Made by a program: the position numbers and the translations under genes
Part shown: positions 42,293-50,788 of the stretch, in pieces
Position numbering within the stretch: position 1 is the stretch's first letter
Layout: each line of letters starts with the position of its first letter
The notes under the pieces: generated by a model
Told to the model about the DNA's origin: nothing
The model's input: only the letters and a program-made list of their open reading frames with translations
Databases searched by the model: none
NCBI GenBank assembly: GCA_959599095.1
Contig: CAUGGC010000006.1
Location: forward strand, 1-64,000
DNA: 64,000 nucleotides
Reading direction: 5' to 3'
Source: an uncultured Collinsella sp.
GTDB taxonomy: Bacteria > Actinomycetota > Coriobacteriia > Coriobacteriales > Coriobacteriaceae

Positions 42293-44779
42293 CTATTCGC
42301 TACCGTCCCCAGCGTTTTCGCGGTCGTTGGCAAGCATTGCCGCGCCGGCGACCGTTGTCGCTACGGCGGCGGCAGCGAGCCCGGCGGCAATGCCGGAGCC
42401 GTCGCCCGTGTCGGCGAGTTTTCCGCCCGAGTTCTTGCCCTTGTTGCCCTTACCGTTCTTATCAGCGCTGCCTGCGTTGGAACCCGTGCCACCGTCGGTG
42501 CCGGTGCCGCCTGCACTGCTCGAGGCCGCTACGGTAAAGCTCGCGGCTCCGTCATTAGCAAGCTTGTAGTTTTGCGCCGCGTCGCCCAAAAGACCGTTCG
42601 CGCGCACCCAGTACGTTCCCGCGGTAAATGCCTCGCCCTCGACCATTGCCGTGCCCGGAGCGCCGTCCGCGTCGTGCACAAACTCGAGCTGAGCCGTGCA
42701 GGCATCGTTTTCGAGTTTGCCCTCGAGCAGCGCCGCGACCTTTGTGCGCACATCCTCGCCGGCCTTAAGGCCTTCGAGCCCCTCAAAGTGGGGTGTCAGT
42801 GCGCGCGGATCGATATCGATGGGCACGGATCCCTGCAGCCCCGTAACGGTCTCGTTGCCCAAGGCGTCGACATCCACGTATTCGATGGTAAACGCATGGC
42901 CCGAAGCCGCCACGTTGAGTACGTTGCTGCTGTCGACAAGGCGGAAATGGCCCTCGCCAACGGTCTTGCCATCCTGGAGCGAGGCATCGCTCAGCGAGTC
43001 GCCGTACGTCATGCGCATGCGGGTCGGGAGGCAGCACGAAGCCGACTGCGTGTGCTTCGTATCGTAATTGTAATTGCGCTGGTAGATGCTCCGGGCCAGC
43101 GCCGCATCAACAAAGTCGGATGCGATGATGCCAATGTGCTTGAGGTAATCTGACTTTGTATCCTCGGTGCCGCTGGGATTGATGTACGGGCTCTTGTACA
43201 GATGCTCGTTGACTACTCGTGCCGAGGTAAAAGGATTGCCTCCGTGCGACAAGCCCGTGCAGCTGGTGTAGTTGATAGACCAGCAACGCTCCTGGACTTG
43301 CACCTCGGCCCCGGCATCGTCCACGACGTCCACCTTGTTGCACGTGCGCCCGGTCGTTTCCTTCAGCGCATTATCGACCCAGCTGAGCTTGTCGGTTCCC
43401 GTGAGTTTGTACTTGTCCTGGGCATATACCTTGGTGCAATAGGGCTCTTCATTGCCCGTTTCCCCTATGGCTTCAAATCCCCGCGCGTCTTGGACGAGAC
43501 ACATCGACTGCCCGGAATGCGCCTTGATCTTGTCATCCCATTGGGTGAGGTCGAGGCCCCACGTGTGGCCGCTTACGCTGTTGCCGGCGAGCCCAAATCG
43601 ACGCAGCAGGACGATCTTTCCGCGCACCTCGCCCAGCGTGGGGACGTGGCTCGACGTGTAGAACAGGTTGGGGTTATCGGCCATAACCTTGGCGAAGGCC
43701 GTCGTTATGCTTTCGTCGGTAGCCTCATCGTTGCCGCGCGATGCGAGCATGATGAGCGCTTCTGACGGGTTTTCGTTCAAAAACGTTTTGAAGTACCCGA
43801 TGACATCGGAGAGATGCAGATAGTTCCCGTCTTTTTTGAGTAGGTAGAAAATCCCGTGGTCGATGCCGGGGTCATCGCCCTTTCCGAGCCGGATATCAAA
43901 ATAGCGAATGCCTTCGAGCAACTGCGTGGGAATGTAATCCTGCTGGCATTTTACTTGCGAGGATTGGGGCTCAGTGTCGTTGTCCACGCTGCAGGTGCCC
44001 GAATCGTGCGTACCCGGGATGCTCAGCTCGTCGAGGAACTTGTTGTCGTCGACGTATTTCATCCAACATGGTCCGTCGACGTAGCTGCTGTACGTGATCC
44101 AGTCGAGGCTGCTAACCGTGGCATCGTTCTTTTTCATGTCGTAACCGATAAGTTCGAGCTCCCACGGAATGCTCTTACTCTTATGGCAGATCTTATTGTT
44201 GTCCTGGTCTTCGCCGTTCGATTCTATTGCCAGGTACTTAATGTCTTTTTTCTCGGTTTCTTTCTCGACCGTGCGGTCTCGGATGATATAGGTTCCGTTT
44301 GATTGACGCTCGAACGCAAAAGCGCGGCTGGGCTTGTTGTCATACTCGCCGCCCCATACGTGGATGACCTTTCCATCTTTGTCAGAGTCGTCGTCGACCG
44401 ACCAAATGCTGCAGCCCGTCTTTTTATGCTCTTCGAAATTGAGCAAGGTGCGGATAGCATACCAGTTTGTATCGTCATTCTTGGTCGTTACGTTCTCAAG
44501 GATGAGCTTGCTGGACGTGCCGTCGTTAAACAGGTGGCAGACGTTGCCGCGAACGTTGCCGTCTTGGTTGACGCTCGCGGTGCGAAAATAGCCCGCGGGG
44601 CGAAGGCGAATGACGAAATTGTCGAGGCTGTCCGACGGTGCGGGTGTGTTGTCTGCAAATGCCGCTCGCAGGGGAATGCCCGGCGCTGCGGTTTCGGGCA
44701 GGCTTGCAAGTGGTGACAACGCCGCAAGCCCTAGGCCCAGCGTAAACGCTCGGCGGCTGATGGCATGGTGTTCGGTCAT
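42293..44779 (-). CDS. Tat-exported, wall-anchored PI-PLC-like phosphodiesterase
   Basis: An 828-residue surface protein. The N-terminus has a twin-arginine signal (ISRRAFTLGLG, then a hydrophobic stretch ending AAFA near residue 42). The middle holds a PI-PLC X-type domain: SIPGTHDSGT near residue 257 and GIDHGIFY near residue 306 provide the two catalytic histidines, with IRYFDIRLG between. After ~640 come beta-rich, Ala/Gly-rich segments. The C-terminus has a sortase-like signal: KLADTGDGS (an LPxTG variant), a hydrophobic segment and charged DREN. It should be folded and exported through Tat and then fixed to the wall. Many cysteines suggest metal or disulfide bonds. It could act on phosphoinositides, GPI anchors or glycerophosphodiesters. 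GGAGAAG precedes the start. Confidence 0.82.
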   Translation of the reverse strand: MTEHHAISRRAFTLGLGLAALSPLASLPETAAPGIPLRAAFADNTPAPSDSLDNFVIRLRPAGYFRTASVNQDGNVRGNVCHLFNDGTSSKLILENVTTKNDDTNWYAIRTLLNFEEHKKTGCSIWSVDDDSDKDGKVIHVWGGEYDNKPSRAFAFERQSNGTYIIRDRTVEKETEKKDIKYLAIESNGEDQDNNKICHKSKSIPWELELIGYDMKKNDATVSSLDWITYSSYVDGPCWMKYVDDNKFLDELSIPGTHDSGTCSVDNDTEPQSSQVKCQQDYIPTQLLEGIRYFDIRLGKGDDPGIDHGIFYLLKKDGNYLHLSDVIGYFKTFLNENPSEALIMLASRGNDEATDESITTAFAKVMADNPNLFYTSSHVPTLGEVRGKIVLLRRFGLAGNSVSGHTWGLDLTQWDDKIKAHSGQSMCLVQDARGFEAIGETGNEEPYCTKVYAQDKYKLTGTDKLSWVDNALKETTGRTCNKVDVVDDAGAEVQVQERCWSINYTSCTGLSHGGNPFTSARVVNEHLYKSPYINPSGTEDTKSDYLKHIGIIASDFVDAALARSIYQRNYNYDTKHTQSASCCLPTRMRMTYGDSLSDASLQDGKTVGEGHFRLVDSSNVLNVAASGHAFTIEYVDVDALGNETVTGLQGSVPIDIDPRALTPHFEGLEGLKAGEDVRTKVAALLEGKLENDACTAQLEFVHDADGAPGTAMVEGEAFTAGTYWVRANGLLGDAAQNYKLANDGAASFTVAASSSAGGTGTDGGTGSNAGSADKNGKGNKGKNSGGKLADTGDGSGIAAGLAAAAVATTVAGAAMLANDRENAGDGSE

Positions 44780-44985
44780 AACTTCTCCATTCGCAGAGTG
44801 CGGTTATGCGATAGTTTTGGTCACTATACTGCCCAGATGTTTAAAGATGCTGGTTTAATTGTCTGCGCGGCGCAATAAATCGGTGGGCGGACGTGTTGGG
44901 GTGTTTGTCGTTTTCGTACTGTTGCCACATTTGGGGCGGTTCCGGCGTCCGGCATCCTCGCGTTCGTCGGCTACAGGCATAAGAA
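44780..44985. other. intergenic, promoter region of the PI-PLC-like gene
   Basis: About 300 bases separate the PI-PLC-like gene from the lipoprotein gene. On the minus strand a TATAGT -10-like box lies near 44822-44827, without a clear -35. The far end is the lipoprotein terminator at 44986-45013. No ORF is supported. Confidence 0.4.
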
Positions 44986-45013
44986 AGGGAGGGTCGGTTT
45001 ACCGGCCCTCCCT
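44986..45013 (-). terminator. terminator of the first lipoprotein gene
   Basis: AGGGAGGGTCGG (44986-44997) pairs with CCGGCCCTCCCT (45002-45013) apart from one wobble; on the minus strand TTTCTTAT follows. Confidence 0.75.
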
Positions 45014-45084
45014 GGGTACGAAGCGCTGGGGTACCGTCGCTTGTTTGCACTGCGACCGTGTTTCCCGTTGCGCTCGCCAGTCGC

Positions 45085-45678
45085 TTAGCGCTTGATCTCG
45101 ATATCGTCGAGCTTGACGTCCATGGCCTCGGTCTTGGCCTCGGCGATGTCGTCGGCAAATTCCAGAGACTTCATCATGGTCTCGACGGCGTCCTTGTGCT
45201 CCTCGACGTTGTCGATACGCACATACACACTGCCGCCGTCAACGTCGGTGAAGTATTCGGTCGTTACGCCGCCCGAGTGTGTATAGGAAGCGTTGCGCCA
45301 AGTCTTGCCGTTGTACTTGACGGGGTCATTCTCGGTCCACTCAAAGCTGGCATTCCACTTTGCCTCGTAGTCGAACAGCTCGTCGGCGTTCTTGTCAGGA
45401 TCGAAGACGGGGATGAAGCGATCGCTGGCGTGCTCGCTCTCGGTGAACTTAAACTGGGCCCTGTCGGCGGTGTCGCCGGCAACGTCGGTAATCTCGACGC
45501 CCTCGGGAACCTCGACCTTAAACCAAATGAAGTCGGTCCTCATATCCACGGCTGGCTTTTCTGCCCCGCCGCCACCGCCACTTCCGGTAGCGTCGCCGCT
45601 GCCACCGCAGCCCACCAGGGCAACTGCGGCAAAGAGACTGATGCAGAGGGTGAGAATCGCAAAGGCCTTCTTTTTCAT
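45085..45678 (-). CDS. secreted lipoprotein, tandem paralogue A
   Basis: A 197-residue lipoprotein with a short signal peptide and lipobox LVGC (Cys near residue 24), followed by a Gly/Ser linker. The globular part shares its pattern with the upstream paralogue: DFIWFKVEVPEGVEITD, DRFIPVFD, YNGKTWRNASY, GSVYVRIDN and a C-terminal DDIAEA...KLDDIEIK. The two are products of a tandem duplication. GAGGAGG lies ten bases before the ATG. No known family is evident; a small beta-rich extracellular domain is likely. It has its own terminator, and a shared palindrome lies at 45753-45768 upstream. Confidence 0.82.
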   Translation of the reverse strand: MKKKAFAILTLCISLFAAVALVGCGGSGDATGSGGGGGAEKPAVDMRTDFIWFKVEVPEGVEITDVAGDTADRAQFKFTESEHASDRFIPVFDPDKNADELFDYEAKWNASFEWTENDPVKYNGKTWRNASYTHSGGVTTEYFTDVDGGSVYVRIDNVEEHKDAVETMMKSLEFADDIAEAKTEAMDVKLDDIEIKR

Positions 45679-45752
45679 GGTCGTGTCCTCCTCGATCTGT
45701 AACCGCCCATGGATTACCTGTCTTTACTGTACGCGTGGACGGCTCGCTAGGG

Positions 45753-45768
45753 TGGGCCATGTGTCCCA
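45753..45768. repeat. TGGGCCATGTGTCCCA element, copy 1
   Basis: An imperfect palindrome (6 of 8 pairs) that is identical over 19 bases to one at 46716-46734. It lies about 75 bases upstream of the first lipoprotein start and could be an operator shared by the two paralogous genes. Confidence 0.45.
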
Positions 45769-45818
45769 TTCTGAGGGCCGGATTTGCGCCGTTAAGTGGC
45801 AATATGTTCGGGCGCAAA

Positions 45819-45862
45819 AGAGGGGAGGGCTGGTGCTGTCGGCCCTCCCCGGGTTGGGCGCC
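45819..45862 (-). terminator. terminator of the second lipoprotein gene
   Basis: GGGGAGGGC and GCCCTCCCC arms flank a loop of about 15 bases; on the minus strand the stem is followed by TCTTTTGC. Confidence 0.65.
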
Positions 45863-45919
45863 CGTTGTTTTAATGGGGCGCATGTGCGCGGGTGCGCGTA
45901 GGCGCGTGCGGGTGTCCCG

Positions 45920-46519
45920 TTACTTGATCTCGATGCTCGAAATCTCGACTTCGCGTGCCTCGGAAACTGCCTCTTCCATGTCATCGGGGAACTCGATGGA
46001 GTTGAGGAGTGCCTCGGCTTCTTTCTTGTGCTGGTCGAAGTTCGAGATGAGGACGTAGACGCTTCCCGGCTCAACATCGGTAAAAAGCATGGTTGAGATG
46101 CCGCTGTTGTCCTCGTATGTTCCGACGAGCCACGTCCTGCCGTTATACTCGACGGACCCGCCATCCTTCCACTGGAACGTATCCCCCTTCTTTTCCGCCT
46201 GGTCGGCGTGGGATTCCTCGGCCGTCAGCGCTTTTTTCCAAACGGGGATAAAGCGATCGGCCGAGGCGTTCTCGTCTTCGGGGAAGGTGAGCTGGACCCT
46301 GTCGGCATTCTTGCCGGCAGAGTCGCTTACGCCGACGCCCTCGGGCATCTCGACCTTAAACCAGATGTAGTCGGTCTTCTTGGCGACGGGGGCCTTTTCC
46401 TTGCTCTCGCTCTTGGGGGCGCTGCCGCCGCCCGATGCGCTCCCGCCGCAGCCCACAAGGGCGAGCGCGGCAAAGAGGGCGATGCAAAGGGAAAGGATCG
46501 ATAGGGTCTTTTTCTTCAT
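45920..46519 (-). CDS. secreted lipoprotein, tandem paralogue B
   Basis: A 199-residue lipoprotein, paralogous to the next gene downstream. Signal peptide with lipobox LVGC (Cys near residue 24) and a Lys/Ser/Gly linker. Shared segments are DYIWFKVEMPEGVGVSD, DRFIPVW, YNGRTWLVGTY and GSVYVLISN. AAGGAGG is 10 bases before the ATG at 46519. As with its paralogue, no family with a known role is recognised; both probably sit on the outer face of the membrane and may bind a small ligand or a surface polymer. Confidence 0.82.
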   Translation of the reverse strand: MKKKTLSILSLCIALFAALALVGCGGSASGGGSAPKSESKEKAPVAKKTDYIWFKVEMPEGVGVSDSAGKNADRVQLTFPEDENASADRFIPVWKKALTAEESHADQAEKKGDTFQWKDGGSVEYNGRTWLVGTYEDNSGISTMLFTDVEPGSVYVLISNFDQHKKEAEALLNSIEFPDDMEEAVSEAREVEISSIEIK

Positions 46520-46895
46520 GGTGGCGTCCTCCTTGTCTGCCAGGGACATCGTGTGCCGCGGATCGCTGGGGCGGCGGTTACGCATGCGCATGATGTCTTT
46601 GTTTACTGTGCGGTTATTCTTCCATTCGTCGTCCGGTGCCGTGATGAGCTTGCCCCAACATAGGGCTCCTTACCTATATGTATGCCCCAGTTGCCGCTGC
46701 CCGGAAGTCTCGAAAGGTGGGCCATGTGTCCCATGTTTGCGGTGCCGACGCCTATCGTTCGTCATAGAAATCCGCGATGGCCAGGTGCGCTGACGCTTAT
46801 GTACTTATGGGCTAGACTTAGCACCATTATGTGATCGATGCGGTCGGTCGGCGGTTTCCACCCGACCGATGTATATGACTTGAAGGTGCATGCGT
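46520..46895. promoter_or_regulatory. divergent promoter region of lipoprotein B and fchA
   Basis: A 376-base gap between divergent genes. On the plus strand CTGACG (46790-46795) and TAGACT (46813-46818) are spaced 17 bases and probably drive fchA-folD. The second copy of the TGGGCCATGTGTCCCA element is at 46718-46733, about 200 bases before the lipoprotein start. No ORF is supported. Confidence 0.5.
46718..46733. repeat. TGGGCCATGTGTCCCA element, copy 2
   Basis: Identical to the element at 45753-45768, each upstream of one of the two paralogous lipoprotein genes. Confidence 0.45.
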
Positions 46896-47528
46896 ATGAG
46901 CCAAGAGATGATGGACAAGACCTGCCGCGGGTTTGCCGAGGCGCTTGCCGCGCGCGAGCCGGTTCCCGGCGGTGGCAGCGCGAGCGCCTTTGTGGGCGCG
47001 CTGGGCGCCTCGCTGTGCGGAATGGTTGCCCGCTACGGTGCGACTAATCCCGCGCTTGCTGATCGTGCGGATGACCTGACGCGCGCGTTTGCCCAGGCTG
47101 ATGAGCTGGCCCAGGAGCTTGTCGAGTTGGTTTCCGAGGACGTTCGTGCCTACAGGCGGGTGTCCGCGGCGTACGGTATTCCGCGTGACGATCCGGCTCG
47201 AGCGACCGCGATTCAGGATGCGCTGCATGTGGCCGCTATGCCGCCGTATCGCATTATGGATGCCTGCGGGCGTGCGCTGGCGCTGCTCGAGGACATGGCC
47301 GACAAGGGTTCGCGTCAGCTGCTGTCCGATGTGGCGTGCGGCGCCGTGTTCTGCCGTGCCGCTATGCAGGGCGCGAGCTTGACGCTCTTTGCGAACACCA
47401 CGTCTATGAAAGATCGCGCTCGTGCTGAGGAGCTCGAGACGGCGTGTGATGAGTTGCTCGACACATGGTTGCCGCGCGCCGATGCGCTGGCGCGCCGCGC
47501 CTCCGACGCTGCAAGGAAGAGAGGATAG
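46896..47528 (+). CDS. fchA: FchA-type methenyltetrahydrofolate cyclohydrolase
   Basis: A 210-residue all-helical protein of the formiminotransferase-cyclodeaminase C-terminal / FchA family. The substrate loop PVPGGGSASAF is near residues 22-32. It carries no formiminotransferase domain, so it is most likely the 5,10-methenyl-THF cyclohydrolase (FchA) rather than an FtcD of histidine degradation. The start at 46896 has GAAGG at 46882-46886; the ATG two codons earlier is too close. It is followed two bases later by folD, and would work between fhs and folD in one-carbon transfer. Its presence makes sense of the missing lysine in the neighbouring FolD. Confidence 0.85.
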   Translation: MSQEMMDKTCRGFAEALAAREPVPGGGSASAFVGALGASLCGMVARYGATNPALADRADDLTRAFAQADELAQELVELVSEDVRAYRRVSAAYGIPRDDPARATAIQDALHVAAMPPYRIMDACGRALALLEDMADKGSRQLLSDVACGAVFCRAAMQGASLTLFANTTSMKDRARAEELETACDELLDTWLPRADALARRASDAARKRG

Positions 47529-47530
47529 CC

Positions 47531-48385
47531 ATGGCTGAACTGCTGAAGGGTGCTCCCGTTGCTCGCGCTTTGACCGAGGAACTTGCTGCTCGCTGTGCAG
47601 CCCTGCGCGAACGTGGCGTTGTGCCGACGCTGGCCATTGTTCGTGTGGGCGAGCGCGAGGACGACCTGTCCTACGAGCGCGGTGCCCTCAAGCGCTGCGA
47701 GAAGGTTGGCATTGAGGCTCGCCGCGTTTTGCTTTCTGCCGATGTTTCGCAGGACGAGCTGTTGGCGGCCATCGAGGACATCAATACCGATTCGGCTGTT
47801 CATGGCTGTCTGATGTTCCGCCCGCTGCCCGCCGGCCTTGACGAGAACGCCGTCGCCGCAGCGCTCGATCCCGCCAAGGATGTTGACTCCATGACGCCGG
47901 CCTCGCTGCTTACCACGCTTTCGGGTCGTGGCGAGGGCTTTGCTCCCTGCACGGCCGAGGCCGTGTTGGCGTTGCTGGACCATTACAGTGTTGAGCTGGA
48001 TGGGGCCAAGGTTGCGGTCGTCGGTCGGTCTCTGGTGATTGGTCGTCCCGTTGCCGCCATGCTTACGGCGCGCAATGCGACCGTGACGACGTGCCATACG
48101 CATACGCGCGACCTTGCTGCCGAGTGCCGTGCTGCCGACATTGTGGTTGCCGCCGTTGGACGCGCGCGCACGATTGGCGCAGATGCGGTCCGCGAGGACC
48201 AGGCGATTATCGATGTTGGCATTAATTGGGACGAAGCCGCTGGCAAGCTGGTCGGCGACGTCGATTTTGATGCCGCGGAGCCGGTTGTTGGCGCAATCAC
48301 CCCCGTGCCGGGTGGCGTGGGCGCCGTGACGACAGCAATTCTCGCCAAGCACGTGATCGAGGCGGCTGAGCGCGCGGTAAAATAG
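47531..48385 (+). CDS. folD: FolD, methylenetetrahydrofolate dehydrogenase, probably without cyclohydrolase activity
   Basis: A 284-residue FolD-family enzyme. Aligned without gaps to E. coli FolD across the active-site helix, the YxxxK motif keeps its Tyr (LSYERGALKR) but the general-base lysine (K56 in E. coli) is Ala here. The VQLPLP motif, which places the substrate, is altered to LMFRPLP. The DKDVD-type Asp is kept (PAKDVDS), as are the dinucleotide loop GRSLVIGRP and the C-terminal PGGVGAVT. Since that lysine is required for the cyclohydrolase reaction but not absolutely for dehydrogenase, this FolD is probably monofunctional; the adjacent FchA would do hydrolysis. GAGG is ~9 bases before the start. 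Cofactor preference cannot be read. Confidence 0.9.
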   Translation: MAELLKGAPVARALTEELAARCAALRERGVVPTLAIVRVGEREDDLSYERGALKRCEKVGIEARRVLLSADVSQDELLAAIEDINTDSAVHGCLMFRPLPAGLDENAVAAALDPAKDVDSMTPASLLTTLSGRGEGFAPCTAEAVLALLDHYSVELDGAKVAVVGRSLVIGRPVAAMLTARNATVTTCHTHTRDLAAECRAADIVVAAVGRARTIGADAVREDQAIIDVGINWDEAAGKLVGDVDFDAAEPVVGAITPVPGGVGAVTTAILAKHVIEAAERAVK

Positions 48386-48421
48386 GCGTTTGGAGGCTGT
48401 TTAGGGGGTTGGTTAGATACC

Positions 48422-48655
48422 CCGTGGTCAAAAAATGCCAAATATGAGTACTGTTGCCAAGTTAGTCACATATGTTTGAGATCATTTTGGCTCTTTAGCG
48501 ATAAGTAATATCGTTAAAGAGCCAATTTTATTGGACGTATGGGGAATTACTAGACTCAGTTTTTGGACAGGTGAGGATTCCCGGCGCCCGGAACAGTGCA
48601 ATTTGCTGCCACTAAATTTGTGACAGTACTCATATTTGGCATTTTTTGACCACGG
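48422..48655. mobile_element. MITE-like element with 33-bp perfect terminal inverted repeats
   Basis: The arms at 48422-48454 and 48623-48655 are exact inverted complements (outer bases CCGTGGTCAAAAAATGCC). The 234-base element holds no real ORF, is AT-richer than its surroundings, and contains a second hairpin, TTGGCTCTTTA...TTAAAGAGCCAA, near 48488-48526. No clear target duplication is seen at the edges. It sits between folD and the C69 peptidase gene. Such non-coding elements are usually mobilised by a transposase elsewhere; no other copy is in this window. Confidence 0.6.
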
Positions 48656-48740
48656 CGGCTGCCGAGGCCGTGGTTTCGCCCTTTCTGCGCCGAAGCGATA
48701 CACTGTTGCCGTTTGATTTTTTCGCTCAAGGAGGATGCGC

Positions 48741-50264
48741 ATGCCGTGCACAACGATTCTGGTCGGTAAAAACGCAAGCTACGACGGGTCGACCCTGGTC
48801 GCGCGTAACGAGGACTCGTCCAACGGGGTATTTGAGCCCAAGCGCATGCGCGTAGTGCATCCCGACGAGCAGCCGCGCGTCTACACGAGCGTCCTGAGCC
48901 ACCTGACCGTTGAGCTGCCCGATAACCCCATGCGCTATACGAGCGTCCCCGATGTTGTTCCGGGCCACGGTATCTGGGCCGAGGCCGGTTTCAACGAGCT
49001 CAATGTTGGCATGTCCGCAACCGAGACGCTTACCACCAACGAGCGCGTCCGCGGCGCCGATCCGCTCGTGGACTACGTGCCCGCCAAGGGCAACGAGGGT
49101 GAGGACGGCTATGTGCCGGCGCAGCCCGGTGGCCTGGGCGAGGAGGACATGGTGACCCTGGTGCTGCCGTATGCCAAGTCCGCCCGCGACGGCGTGCGTA
49201 TCTTGGGCGACCTGCTCGAGCGCTACGGCACTTACGAGAACAACGGCATCGCCTTTAGCGACGTGGACGAGATCTGGTGGCTCGAGACCATCGGCGGTCA
49301 CCACTGGATCGCCAAGCGCGTGCCTGACGACGCCTATGTGACCATGCCCAACCAGCTGGGCATCGACAGCTTTGACCTGGATGACGCCGAGGGCGCCCAG
49401 GCCGACCATATGTGCTCCGCCGACCTGCGCGTCTGGATGGCCGAGTGGCATCTGGACCTGACGCTGGGCGTCGAGAGCGACGGCCCGGCTGCCGTCTTTA
49501 ACCCGCGCGAGGCCTTTGGCTCGCACAGCGACAGCGACCATGTCTACAACACGCCGCGCGCCTGGTACATGCAGCGCTGCCTCAACCCCAGCGACGTGTG
49601 GGATGGCCCCGACGCCGACTACACGCCCGAGAGCGACGATATCCCCTGGAGCCGCGTGCCCGAGCGCAAGGTGACCATCGAGGACATCAAGTACGTGCTC
49701 TCGAGCCACTACCAGGGCACGGAGTACGACTGCTACGGCAGCAAGGGCACGCCCGCTACGCGTGGTGCCTATCGCCCCATCGGCATCAACCGCAACAGCC
49801 AGCTTGCCGTGTTGCAGCTGCGCCCCTATGCGCAGCCGGCCTACCGCGCCGTGCAGTGGATGGCCTTTGGTTCCAACTCGTTTAACGCGCTGGTTCCGCT
49901 GTACGCCAACGTCGAGACTATGCCCGAGTACTATGCCGACACGCAGGCTCGCGTGACGTCCGAAAACTTCTACTGGGCCAACCGCCTGATCGGCGCGCTG
50001 GCTGACGTCCGCTTCCATGAGTGCGGCCGCGCGGTCGAGGATTATCAGGAGAAGATCGGTGGCATGGGCCACAAGCAGATCCATGACGTCGACGCTGCCG
50101 TAGCCGCTCTGCCCGAGGTCGAGGTGCCTGCCGAGCTTGCACGCGCCAACGAGGCCTTTGCCGAGCGTGTTCGCGTGGAGACCGATGCCCTGCTGGGCAA
50201 GGTGCTTTACACCACGAGCTGCGCCATGAAGAACTCTTTCGCGATGAATGACAACGTGAGGTAG
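48741..50264 (+). CDS. C69 family dipeptidase
   Basis: A 507-residue N-terminal nucleophile hydrolase of peptidase family C69 (PepD type), cleaving dipeptides. The sequence starts MPCTTILVGKNASYDGS; the Cys at position 3 is the predicted nucleophile after loss of the leader residues, and VARNEDSS is the next conserved block. No signal peptide is seen, so it is cytoplasmic. AAGGAGG at 48728-48734 gives an unambiguous start. The codon pattern is strongly optimised. The gene is alone between the MITE-like element and a promoter at 50299-50328. Confidence 0.93.
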   Translation: MPCTTILVGKNASYDGSTLVARNEDSSNGVFEPKRMRVVHPDEQPRVYTSVLSHLTVELPDNPMRYTSVPDVVPGHGIWAEAGFNELNVGMSATETLTTNERVRGADPLVDYVPAKGNEGEDGYVPAQPGGLGEEDMVTLVLPYAKSARDGVRILGDLLERYGTYENNGIAFSDVDEIWWLETIGGHHWIAKRVPDDAYVTMPNQLGIDSFDLDDAEGAQADHMCSADLRVWMAEWHLDLTLGVESDGPAAVFNPREAFGSHSDSDHVYNTPRAWYMQRCLNPSDVWDGPDADYTPESDDIPWSRVPERKVTIEDIKYVLSSHYQGTEYDCYGSKGTPATRGAYRPIGINRNSQLAVLQLRPYAQPAYRAVQWMAFGSNSFNALVPLYANVETMPEYYADTQARVTSENFYWANRLIGALADVRFHECGRAVEDYQEKIGGMGHKQIHDVDAAVAALPEVEVPAELARANEAFAERVRVETDALLGKVLYTTSCAMKNSFAMNDNVR

Positions 50265-50298
50265 GGATTTCCCGTCGATCGAATAGCGCTAAAACGCT

Positions 50299-50328
50299 TT
50301 GTCGCTTTCGCTCAATCTTGGGTACAAG
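50299..50328 (+). promoter_or_regulatory. promoter of the phasin-like / UbiB operon
   Basis: TTGTCG (50299-50304) and TACAAG (50323-50328) are 18 bases apart, about 40 bases before the start of the phasin-like gene. The same -35 hexamer is used before the TrpR-like gene. Confidence 0.45.
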
Positions 50329-50363
50329 AACGCCAATGCAGTTGTTTGTGATTGGAGATAACC

Positions 50364-50780
50364 ATGGTTATGAAACTCGATCAGCTTGTTAACGGCGCCA
50401 TTAACGTGGGCTTTGGCGCTGCCGCCGTTGCTGTCGAAGGCGGCAAGAAGGTCCTCGACGACCTTAACACCAAGGGCGAGCAGGTCCGCAAGGACACCGC
50501 CACCCCCGATATCGCCCGCAGTGTGTCCGACATGTTCGAGCAGGCCGGCGGTACCATCTCCGATCTGACCGAGCGCTTGGGCATGCAGGGCGAGACCGCG
50601 GCCCAGCGCGTGCTTGACGAGCTCATCCTTGCCCGGGTCCGCGTCATGACCGCCCCCGAGCGCACGGCCTTCCTGGCCCATGTGCGCGACATCGTCGATT
50701 CGGTCGAGGACAACGTGACCTCGGTGCCCGTCGAGTCCGTTGAGCCCGACGATGCGAAGGATACCGAAGAGGCCGAGTAG
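50364..50780 (+). CDS. phasin-like helical protein
   Basis: A 138-residue amphipathic helical protein with a Gly/Ala-rich segment (GAAAVAVEGGKK) and a long heptad-like middle region (SVSDMFEQAGGTISDLTERLG), ending in an acidic tail. It resembles the small helical proteins found just before UbiB-family kinases that are annotated as phasin-like. GGAG at 50354-50357 supports the ATG at 50364. It is followed 8 bases later by the kinase-like gene. No polyhydroxyalkanoate synthesis gene is nearby, so a granule role is only a label. A coiled-coil partner of the kinase is as likely. Confidence 0.6.
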   Translation: MVMKLDQLVNGAINVGFGAAAVAVEGGKKVLDDLNTKGEQVRKDTATPDIARSVSDMFEQAGGTISDLTERLGMQGETAAQRVLDELILARVRVMTAPERTAFLAHVRDIVDSVEDNVTSVPVESVEPDDAKDTEEAE

Positions 50781-50788
50781 CAGCGCAG

